Assembly: GCA_036171455.1 (NCBI GenBank)
Contig: JAVHRB010000075.1
Span: forward strand, 1 to 30,431
Length of the DNA stretch: 30,431 nt
Reading direction: 5' to 3'
Origin: CAIVSN01 sp036171455
Lineage (GTDB): Bacteria > Patescibacteriota > Gracilibacteria > BD1-5 > UBA2023
In this document: positions 9,375 through 17,240 of the stretch, in pieces
Numbering within the stretch: position 1 is the first letter of the stretch
How the letters are laid out: the number at the start of each line of letters is the position of its first letter
Position numbers and translations under genes: made by a program
Notes under the pieces: model-generated
The model's input: the letters and a program-made list of their open reading frames with translations, nothing else
Told to the model about the DNA's origin: nothing
The model's database searches: none

Positions 9375-11438
9375 ATGACAAAGGATGACATAGTAGAACT
9401 CCAAAACCTCGTTCGCATCCATAACGAGCGGTATTATCTTCACTCGGACCCGATAGTCGATGACACGCAATACGACCGATTATTCCAGCTTCTCAAATCT
9501 GCCGAAGACCGTTTGGGGATCCGTGACCCGAATTCTCCGACTCAAAGGATTGACGTTCTTCTTTCTCAGCAGTTCCAGAAAGGATTCCACCGGAGTCCGA
9601 TGATTTCTCTCGACAATACCTATGACGTCGGGGAAATTCTTGAATTCGGTAAGCGTGCTCGGAATTATCTTGGTCGTTCCGACCCCCTTGCAAGCATTCT
9701 CGAGCTTAAATTTGATGGCCTTGGGATGTCGATCCTCTATCGCGATGGTCGGTTCGTTCGAGCATTGACTCGTGGCAATGGAATCGAGGGTGAAGACATT
9801 AGCATCAACGCGCTCCAAGTGGGCGGAGTTCCTCGAATGATTGATTTCAAAGGTGAAATTGAAATCCGCGGGGAAGTAGTCATGCCCCATACAGAATTTG
9901 AACGGGTCAATCGCGAGCGTCTTACTACTGGAGAAAAACTTTTCGCAAATCCTCGGAATGCCGCATCCGGGAGTCTCCGACAACTTGATCCGAATATCAC
10001 CAAAAATCGATGACTTCAGTTTTTTGCCTACAGCGTACCATATCTAGAAACGGAATATGATGTTTTCGATATCGATCGCTATGACCAGGGGATTGCGAAA
10101 CTCCTTGAATGGGGATTTGATATTTCTCCATTTTTTGAAAAATTCGATACCATAGAACTTCTCGCTAAACGAGTCGCGGAATTCGCCGAGAAAAAGCCGA
10201 AATTCGCATTTGATATCGATGGGCTCGTTATCAAACTTCTGGAATACCGGCTCTGGAATGAGCTTGGTGCTACCGAGCACCATCCGCGTTCCGCCATCGC
10301 CTACAAATTTCCTCAGGAACTCGTCCGGACTCGGGTGAATTTTATTGAGCACTCGGTTGGTCGTACGGGAGTAGTTACGCCCGTGGCACATCTTGAAGGA
10401 GTCAATGTATCGGGCGTTATCGTCCGCAGAGCAACGCTCCACAATTATGAAGAACTCGAACGCAAGGATGTTCGTATTGGGGATCAGGTATTTATTCAGC
10501 GGGCGGGAGAAGTTATTCCCGAGGTGGTTTCTGTTATTGTGGACGTCCGCAGTGGATCTGAGGAGCGAGTCTGACCGCCAGAATTTTGTCCGAGTTGCGG
10601 TACCGCGCTCGTAAAAGAGTCGGACAAAGTCGCTGTATTCTGCCCAAACCGAGCGACTTGTCCCGCACAGACGAGTGGGGCGCTCAAGGCATTTGTGAGC
10701 AAACACGCGGCGAATATCGATGGATTTGGAGAAAAGATGATTGACCTGTTCCTGGAAAAATGATTCCTTACGGATTTTGCGTCCATTTACCGGTTGCGCG
10801 AATACCGGGATCAAATACTCCGGCTCGAAGGTTTCGAACTCAAAAAAACGGACAATATTCTCATAGCTATTGAGGGGAGCCGAGATATGGATTTATCGCG
10901 GTTTTTCCTTGCACTCGGAATTCCCCAAGTCGGCCGGAAAACCGCAAAGACGCTCGCGGAATACGTGACATCGATGATTGAAATGAACCGCAGTGTGGAT
11001 ATTGAAAATCCTTCGTGCGAAGAAGATATATCTCATAATCTTCTCAAGAACGCTCTGACATCGTTGTCCGCCGAATCTCTCATAGACGTCCACGATATCG
11101 GACCCGTGAGCGCTGAGGCTATTGTTGATTATTTTTCTGATAATTCCGAGCCAGTTGAGCGACTTCTTCAGGAAGTCCAACCGAAAATGACATTCAAATG
11201 AAGCGGCGGTATTCTGAATGGAAAATCGTTCTGCGTGACCGGTTCGTTCGAGGGAATAAGCCGAGATGAAATCCATACCATCGTCGAGACGAACGGGGGA
11301 GAGGTTCGAAGTTCCGTTTCTCCGAAACTTGACTATCTCATCGTTGGATCCGCCGCGGGTTCCAAACTCGAAAAAGCAAAAGGATTCGGGGTTAGTATAT
11401 TGACGCTCGAATCCTTCATGGAGATGGTTCAGAAATAA
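9375..11438 (+). CDS. ligA: NAD-dependent DNA ligase LigA
   Basis: The 687-aa protein seals nicks using NAD and acts in replication and repair. Order: domain Ia (HNERYYLHSDP, for NMN binding), the adenylation domain with catalytic KFDG (Lys112), the OB fold (GRTGVVTPVAHL, ATLHNYEEL), a four-Cys zinc finger (FCPSCG and FCPNRATCP), a helix-hairpin-helix region (LGIPQVGRKTA, HDIGPVSAE) and a C-terminal BRCT domain (NGKSFCVTGSFEG). Four TGAs are read as Gly: near 10011 (NR-G-LQFFAY), 10572 (before PPEFCPSCG), 10761 (LEK-G-FLTDF) and 11199. The start MTKDDIVEL places His at the normal distance from the N-terminus; an in-frame ATG at 9300 would add 25 residues. Confidence 0.95.
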
Positions 11439-11442
11439 TTTT

Positions 11443-12009
11443 TTATTGCGTAACGGATATTTTTGCGTCAGTGGATGTTTTTTTCTCTCAGATGATTTCA
11501 TTGAGGTACTGAGACAGTTGTATGTTCATAGATTTTCCTTTTTTAGCTCCGTATATCAACATAAGCCTTTCATGAGTCAAAGCGTTTGTTTTTTGAAAAA
11601 ATGGTCCAGTATGACTGTCGATAAACAAGTCATTATATTCATTTCCAACCGTTAATTCAGCTTTTTTTACGTAAAAATCACACTCACGCTTGAACGTTTC
11701 TATTTTTGTACAGGTCTCATGGACGGTGAGTAGGGTTTCAATTCGCTTTTTCAAATCCAGTGCTCCGACGAGAGTTTCGGTCGGTTCAGAAAAATCGTGG
11801 TCGAGATAACTGACACGATACCCGTCATTATCTCGAAATATCTGAAAACCGGAACTAGTATCGGTTTCGATTTTTTTACGGGAATAGCTTTTTAATGTCG
11901 GTCAGGAGGCAATCTTTCCGAGCTTGATATCTGATGATTGAGGAAAGGGAGTATTCTGGTGTTTGCTTGCTAATGGTATATCTGTACCAATACGAATAGT
12001 TTCCGTCAT
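11443..12009 (-). CDS. hypothetical protein, 188 aa
   Basis: A minus-strand frame from an ATG at 12009 (MTETIRIGTDIPL) to a TAA at 11443-11445. It uses TGA as Gly at about 11902 and 11488, the second extending the tail by 15 residues (GEKKTSTDAKISVTQ). The first 80 residues are polar and poorly structured. Residues about 85-170 look helical (LDLKKRIETLLTVHETC, THERLMLIYGAKKG). No signal peptide, membrane segment or known motif is seen. It ends four bases from the ligA stop (convergent). It starts 39 bp after the 311-aa gene upstream, which begins with a similar MTES, so the two are probably one transcript and may act together. Function unknown. Confidence 0.65.
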
Positions 12010-12048
12010 GGAATCAAAGTAAAAAAATATTTTTAGTCGGGAAGGGAT

Positions 12049-12984
12049 TTAAATGTTAAAGACTTGGGACGTATCGGCAACGTTTTCCGATTTTCACAAA
12101 CCGGCTGCCGCTTCCGTCCGGGTCGGTGCCGTAGCTTTCGCAGCTGCGGAAACGGTTTCTCCAACCCATTTATTCAATGCAGAAAGTGTACTGGCGCCAA
12201 ATTTTCCATCGATATTTACCGATTGGTTTCCGGAATAGATTTCCTTTTGCAGTGAGATAGTGTTTTCCTTGGTAGGATTTTTTATATATCCGAGCATTTG
12301 CTCTTTTTTTTGCGAATCAGGTATTTTCGCGATACTTCCCTCGATAGCAGTCAAGTTACTATCAATAAACTTCTTGAATATTTTTTCGCTCGCGTTGAGT
12401 GATCGTTGAGCGGTTTCTGGAGCTGTCGAAGCGGTTTCTACGATTGGCATGGGAGCACCGAGTTTCTGATCCTCTGGTTTTTGTGTATTTTTTCGATTCG
12501 CGATGATGGCCGCATTGTCGGCGAGAACCATTTGCTCAAGATCCGGCGTACTGGGATCCATGAACAGAGTACTCGCAGGAGCTTCTGGTTTTTTGAACAT
12601 GATGCTATCTGAATTCGGTTTAGCAAGGACACTTTGATGTAGGGAAGTTAATTCCGTACGGGTCTCGGGAATTACCGCGGATTGCGCCGTATCTAACTTT
12701 GCGCCAGCAACTTCTGTTTCGTTTTTCCATTTCGTTTCGAGCATGGCGAGTTCGTTGATTTGCTTGGTGAGTTTTTGTACCTGGGTGATACCTTCAGATT
12801 TGGTCTCGGGGTTGTTAAGAGCGGTCATAGTGGTTGCGAGATCAGCATCAATTCGAGTTCGCATCTCAGCGACTTTTTTGTCACGTTCTTTGATGTCAGC
12901 GGTGGTGTCCAAGTTCTTTGGTACAGTGGTTGCCGCTTCCGGTCCTACGGGGAGTAAGGTCTCTCTTCTTGGTGATTCGGTCAT
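12049..12984 (-). CDS. hypothetical protein with C-terminal peptidoglycan-binding-like segment, 311 aa
   Basis: The frame runs from an ATG at 12984 (MTESPRRETLLP) to a TAA at 12049-12051, with one TGA read as Gly near 12094. The N-terminal two thirds are highly charged and helical with coiled-coil character (KERDKKVAEMRTRID, ITQVQKLTKQINELAM), then a Pro/Ala-rich linker. Near residues 245-285, ISLQKEIYSG and NIDGKFGASTLSALNKW resemble the repeat of PG_binding_1 domains. An Ala/Thr-rich tail follows. There is no signal peptide, so wall contact is uncertain; the PG-binding-like fold may serve another role. It lies between mraY and the 188-aa gene on the same strand. Confidence 0.7.
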
Positions 12985-13093
12985 AATAAAAAAATTAGTA
13001 CCCCCAAAGAGTACCGTATATTTTCACGACCGTCAAAATTCATCTCTTGACAAAAACTTTCTTAATCTTGCCTCAAAATCTCTTGAGTTTCCC

Positions 13094-14155
13094 CTACTTT
13101 CCTATGAGAAAGCTGACTACCAATCCAATCGAGGACAGAATCATCCCAATGAGCCAAAATCGCATAACAACGGTTTCTTCCTTCCAACCGATAGCTTCGA
13201 GATGGTGGTGAAATGGCGCGATTCGGAAGACTTTTTTTCCGTTTCGGAATTTTTTGGAAATGAGTTGAATGATAACGGAGACTAGCTCCATTCCATAGAG
13301 AAGAGATATGATAACGAGTACGATGAGTGTATCGGTCATCATCGCGACGATAGCGAGATTTGCTCAGAGCGCTAGAGCTCCCACGTCCCCCATATAAAAT
13401 TTTGCCGGTTTGATATTGAACCACAAAAATCCAATAAGTCCCCCTGCAATGAGCATACAAAGGGCTCCGAGTAGGAATAAACTTTTGTTGTAGCAAATAC
13501 AGGCATATACCGTGTAATTGAACAGTAGGAGTCCACCTGCGAGTCCGTCCAGTCCGTCCGTGATGTTCACGGCGTTCGCCATGGTCACGATAACGAGCAT
13601 AAAGAGCGGAATATACCAAAATCCGAGATCGAATGATCCAAAAAACGGTATTGCTACATGAGTATATCCGAGTTTGGTATAGAACCAGTAGGCTCAGAGT
13701 CCCGCAAACAGAAGGAGAAGTATCATTTTTACCCGTGCTGATAACCCCTTGGTCCGTCAAATTCCGAGGATATTCATATAGTCGTCGACCACACCAATAG
13801 CTCCGACCGTCGCGAGTGTGAAAAGTGAGAGATAGGTTTCGTTACGATTCCAGAGCGAATATCGGAGCGACCATCCGAACCATTCTTGGAGCAATGGGGA
13901 AATCCACTGGAGCAATACGGTGATTCCTACGAGCAGAAATACCGAAAAGAGAACGATAACCATACCCATTGTAGGAGTTCCTTCCTTGCTCTTGTGGAGT
14001 TTGGCGAATTCAGTTGCCTTTCCCATGAGGGCTTCCTGGCGGATGGTTTTCCCGAGTTTGTATTTCCAGAGAAGTTGGATAAACGGGGGGATAAAAATCA
14101 TGGTTGTGACGAATGCAACAATGATACAGAGGATGAGAAAGGCAAAATTACTCAT
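13094..14155 (-). CDS. mraY: phospho-N-acetylmuramoyl-pentapeptide transferase MraY
   Basis: A 353-aa polytopic membrane enzyme that transfers phospho-MurNAc-pentapeptide from UDP to undecaprenyl phosphate, forming lipid I. Hallmarks: GTPTMGM (variant of GTPTMGG), VVDDYMN with the Asp pair, NAVNITDGLDGLAGG, MGDVGALALG and the cytoplasmic FHHHLEAIGWKEETVV loop. About ten hydrophobic helices are visible. Three TGAs are Gly (near 13757, 13694 and 13364); the last gives ALALG, which matches the family. The start MSNFAFLILC at 14155 opens directly into the first helix; the frame extends upstream to 14296 but that part is not MraY-like. No other mur genes flank it, so it is not in a dcw cluster here. 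Confidence 0.94.
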
Positions 14156-14317
14156 GAAGGAAGTATCTGAAAAAGAATGCTTTTGAGTATATGAAAAAGT
14201 GGGGAAATGCAAGTTGATGGGAGAAGTCGAATTCTTACATATGGTATACGTATAGTTTTGAGAAACAAAAAATTTCCCTTTCAAAAAAATTACCATATAA
14301 TTATTCTTAGATATTTA

Positions 14318-14344
14318 TTGACACCCAAAAAATGAAACTATCAT
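14318..14344 (+). promoter_or_regulatory. possible promoter upstream of the DGR target
   Basis: TTGACA (14318-14323) and TATCAT (14339-14344) are 15 bases apart, slightly short of ideal. They lie just before the 7-bp tandem repeats, which would then fall in a long untranslated leader of about 210 bases ending in a pyrimidine-rich stretch before the ATG at 14560. Otherwise the 14156-14559 gap holds no gene I can support. Confidence 0.3.
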
Positions 14345-14346
14345 TT

Positions 14347-14384
14347 ACCGACCACCGACCACCGACCACCGACCACCGACCACC
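14347..14384. repeat. 7-bp tandem repeat, 5.4 copies
   Basis: The unit ACCGACC repeats five times without error from 14347 to 14381, followed by a partial ACC. It lies between mraY and the DGR target gene, in the presumed leader or promoter of the target. Repeats of this kind can change copy number by slippage; whether this affects expression is unknown. Confidence 0.9.
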
Positions 14385-14559
14385 TAAGGTTACATTCCAA
14401 AGCCAAATTTTTCTCTGATCCATCACCTACTCCAACCGTTAGCTATTTCTCTTTCGATTGGGGTTTTTTCGTTTTCTCAAATGCTCCACCATATATCGCA
14501 ACATCTTTCTCCACCTTCATTCTTTCCTCTCACTACTTCCTATTTCTTACTTTTATCCT

Positions 14560-16257
14560 ATGCAACTCACAAAAAATTCAACTTCCACTCCTCCCTACCA
14601 ACTTCGAAAAACAAAAAAGCACTTTCATGGTTTTACTCTCGTTGAACTTATTGTAGTTATAACCATCCTTGCAATTCTTGGTACTATTGGATTCCTTTCC
14701 ATTGGAGGCTATTCCTCCAAAGCTCGAGATAGTGCTCGAGTATCAGATATAGCAACCCTCTCTAAATCTCTTGATCTCTCGATCATTACCACAGGGTCTT
14801 ACCCAACTCCAGATAAGAGCTTTACCGTTACCTACTCTGGAGGTACCATCTGGACCCAAGGAACTATCGGAGACACCGTTCTCCAAGTATTCAAGAGTTC
14901 TATCGGAGGAGGAGGTCCGAACAAGAAACCTACTGACCCTCTCAAAAATACGGAATACGTCTATTCCTCTCTCAAATTTGGTCAAGCCTACCAAATGAAG
15001 GCGGACTTTGAGAATGATTTCCTGAATGCCACTGCCTACGAATCAACTGAAAACTCCATTATCCCCATGGCTGTAGCAGATGCTGGTAATCCTACAATCG
15101 CTTACATCCGAGGTAACTATGGCTGACTCATTGCCAAAACTATCGTCGGTACTACTACCTACGTCCTTGCTATCCCAAGCATCATCACCAACAGTGGTAC
15201 TACCACTTCAGAACTCACAGTAGAAAACAACACTCTCTCAGGAACACTTCTCTTTAATGGAAAACCCCTGATATACGCAACGAAATACAATCCTAATGCT
15301 CAAACTAATAGTGGCGTTGTTGCTACAATAACCCCAGGTGATTCTTTCTCTGGAACAGAAATCATTACCAATCTTAAAGCTGCCTATTCAAGTTCTGACC
15401 TTACTAGTAATTCCAGTATCGCGAGTCTCATTGCTACTACGGACCCTCAAGCAGAAGAAAGTCTTGGTACTGCAATTATTGCCAACCAGCTCGGAGGGAA
15501 AGTTACTACGGGCGGAGGAAGCGGGGGAGGAACCCCGGCCGTCACGGGCTATCCCGGATGCGACAGCGCCGACATCACGCTCGCGAACGGCCAGGTCTGG
15601 GCCGCCTGCAACGCCGGAGCCACGAACGCCTACACGGGCGCGGCCCTGACGAACTGCTTAGGCTCCGCGACCGACTGCAACCTCGCGTACCGGAACTCCC
15701 TCGGCGGGCTCTACCAATGGTGACGCAATGATAACATAGCGCCTCAAGGGTCTCCAACTACCACACTCGCGAGTGCGAGCGCTACCGCAAGTACCGCAGG
15801 TACCACTGAATTCATCAAATACGACTTTTCTCCCTACGACTGGATCGCCACGCAAAATAACAATCTCTGGGGAGGAGCTTCCACCACGACTTCCGCGGGC
15901 TCGTTCATGGGACAGACCGCCCAGAACAAGGCGCTCATGCAGTGACCGTGCGCTTCCGACTACCACGTGCCGACCATCAGGGAATGGTGCGATGCCGCAT
16001 TGTCTATCAGCAACATTCCCTGCTCGACATCGTGACATAACGATACCACCATCGTATCTACGCTCAAGCTCAGCCTCGCCGGTTACCGCAACATCGGCTC
16101 TTCCGCGTACTACAGTCAGGGCGTGTACGGGTTCTACTGGGCTTCTTCCCCGAATTCCACCTACGGCTACTATCTGATCGTGTCGTCCACGCAGGTGTAC
16201 CCCGTGGGTAACAATTACCGCGCGTACGGGTTCAGCGTCCGGTGTCTCAAGAACTAG
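14560..16257 (+). CDS. DGR variable protein: type IV pilin fused to FISUMP/C-type-lectin-like domain
   Basis: The 565-aa product begins with a prepilin leader ending in Gly24, then FTLVELIVVITILAILGTIG with Glu at +5: a type IV pilin N-terminus, exported and cleaved by prepilin peptidase. Residues about 45-315 form pilin-like and extracellular segments. A Gly-rich linker (TTGGGSGGG, about 317-325) leads to a FISUMP-type C-lectin fold: QVWAACNAGA, GLYQWGR, QGPCASDYHVPTIREW, YWASSP, FSVRCLKN. The last 60 codons are the variable repeat. Four TGAs are Gly (15124, 15721, 15943, 16033); QWG and QGP are canonical. Base composition turns GC-rich at the linker, indicating a fusion. The ATG at 14560 gives a normal prepilin leader; the frame from 14458 is longer. 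Pilus- or surface-displayed ligand binding is inferred. Confidence 0.88.
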
Positions 16258-16261
16258 GAAG
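16073..16261 (+). repeat. DGR variable repeat (VR)
   Basis: This 189-bp stretch matches the TR at 16989-17177 without gaps (offset 916). Fifteen differences lie upstream of the stop codon and every one is at a TR adenine: 12 A to T and 3 A to G. They fall in 13 AAC/AAT codons (target residues 509, 512, 518, 519, 523, 525, 535, 538, 540, 547, 550, 553 and 556). The one non-adenine change is TR TGG versus VR TAG, the target's stop. The invariant 3' block (TTCAGCGTCCGGTGTCTCAA) is the likely initiation site of mutagenic homing. Confidence 0.97.
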
Positions 16262-16275
16262 GGAACGCAAAAAGG

Positions 16276-16302
16276 CGGTTTCCGCTACGGAATACCGTTT
16301 TT
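16276..16302 (+). terminator. hairpin with T-run just downstream of VR
   Basis: A 9-bp stem (16276-16284 with 16288-16297) has one bulged T and a CTA loop, followed by five Ts. It looks like an intrinsic terminator for the target gene. It also sits about 20 bases after the target stop, where several DGRs carry a hairpin that assists homing; which role applies cannot be decided here. Confidence 0.6.
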
Positions 16303-16440
16303 GACCCTTTGTCACTTTGACCCTTGGGAACCTCTGAAAAACGCGAACTCCTCGCCGATTTCTGCGCTCCTCGCTCTCCGTACGAATGTACGGTTCGCTA
16401 CGGTGCTCGAAATCGACTTCGGATTTCATCGTTTTTCCAG
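16300..16440. repeat. repeat-like intergenic block between target and avd
   Basis: The 233-bp gap between the target and avd has no supported gene. It holds a direct repeat TTTGACCCTT (16300-16309 and 16316-16325), a perfect palindrome CCGTAC-GAAT-GTACGG (16378-16393) and GAAATC/GATTTC arms near 16409-16428. The density of short symmetries suggests a structured RNA or a dispersed intergenic repeat, but only one copy is seen here. Confidence 0.35.
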
Positions 16441-16490
16441 GGTTTCCAGATTTTCTGCCGAAAGATTCACGCCATCCTAAAATTTCTCAC

Positions 16491-16841
16491 ATGACCACCT
16501 ACGACCGTCTTCCGGTGTACCGGGAAACCTACGATTTCTTCGTGGCGGTCTTCGTTTTCACGAAATCGTTCACCCGGGAGTACAAATACACCGTCGGCGA
16601 AACCATCAAGCAGGAAACCATCGAGCTCATGATGCGGATTTTCCGGGCGAACAGCGACCCGAGGGGGCGTCCTGCGCTCATCCGCGAGGCGAGAATCCGC
16701 ATCGAAACGATCCGCCTGCTCATCCGGCTGACCCACGACCTGGGACAGATTCCCCTGGAAAAATTCGTGGATCTGAACGTCCGAATCGAGAGCATTTCCA
16801 AGCAGCTCACCGGTTGGCAGAGGAGCGCCGGTCCGGCATAA
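16491..16841 (+). CDS. avd: DGR accessory protein, Avd-like four-helix bundle
   Basis: A 116-aa basic helical protein starting MTTYDRLPVYRETYDFF. The pattern LPVY..YD near the N-terminus, central GETIKQETIELMMRIF and terminal ISKQLTGWQRS match the Avd/S23-like four-helix family found beside DGR reverse transcriptases. Avd forms a pentameric barrel that binds the reverse transcriptase and the template RNA and is needed for mutagenic homing. Its place between target and TR is typical. The start is the ATG at 16491; the frame continues upstream to 16386 but through the repeat-like block. No TGA codon is used, and codon use is GC-rich like the RT. Confidence 0.88.
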   Translation: MTTYDRLPVYRETYDFFVAVFVFTKSFTREYKYTVGETIKQETIELMMRIFRANSDPRGRPALIREARIRIETIRLLIRLTHDLGQIPLEKFVDLNVRIESISKQLTGWQRSAGPA

Positions 16842-16862
16842 CGCCACGGGATACGGCCGGAG

Positions 16863-16884
16863 TCGGTTGCCGATGGGCAACCGA
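16863..16884 (+). other. hairpin in the avd-TR spacer (5' part of presumed TR RNA)
   Basis: TCGGTTGCC (16863-16871) and GGCAACCGA (16876-16884) form a perfect 9-bp stem with a GATG loop. It lies about 20 bases after the avd stop and 105 bases before the TR. With no T-run it is not a typical terminator. Structure in the template transcript is expected in DGRs, so this may be part of that RNA (inference). Confidence 0.5.
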
Positions 16885-16988
16885 GCGAGCCGTTCCTAGT
16901 TGGTGGCCCGCCCCGGTTTTCTGGGGTACGAACCGACGGCGTTTCCCTCGTCTGGGATTCGTCGCGCCATAAGCGGCCACTGTCGACC

Positions 16989-17177
16989 GCCTCGCCGGTA
17001 ACCGCAACAACGGCTCTTCCGCGTACAACAATCAGGGCGTGAACGGGAACTACTGGGCTTCTTCCCCGAATTCCACCAACGGCTACAATCTGAACGTGTC
17101 GTCCACGCAGGTGAACCCCGTGAATAACAATAACCGCGCGAACGGGTTCAGCGTCCGGTGTCTCAAGAACTGGGAAG
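16989..17177 (+). repeat. DGR template repeat (TR)
   Basis: This non-coding copy of the VR carries 18 AAC/AAT codons in the register of the target, an enrichment typical of DGR templates because adenines are the mutable bases. Thirteen of them differ in the VR. The TR has TGG where the target has its TAG stop. It lies between avd and the reverse transcriptase and would be transcribed, reverse-transcribed with errors at adenines, and copied into the VR. The template itself stays unchanged. Confidence 0.97.
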
Positions 17178-17216
17178 CTTCCCGGGCCGTTCTGTACGGA
17201 GCGCCGGGGAGTTTTT
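17178..17216 (+). terminator. terminator-like hairpin directly after TR
   Basis: CTTCCCGG (17178-17185) pairs with CCGGGGAG (17204-17211), eight pairs including one G-T. An inner CCGT/ACGG stem (17187-17190 with 17196-17199) adds to it, and five Ts follow (17212-17216). The stem begins on the first base after TR-VR identity ends. It could end a short TR RNA, or form the 3' structure that the RT-Avd complex recognises. Confidence 0.55.
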
Positions 17217-17240
17217 ATATCGTGTTTTTCATTTTCCCCC

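Noticed and set aside
7062..11438. clpB and ligA as pseudogenes broken by stop codons
   Set aside because: All breaks are TGA, never TAA or TAG, and always at glycine-compatible positions; no frameshifts are present.
14347..14384. CRISPR-like array
   Set aside because: Units are 7 bp and contiguous with no spacers, and no cas genes are nearby.
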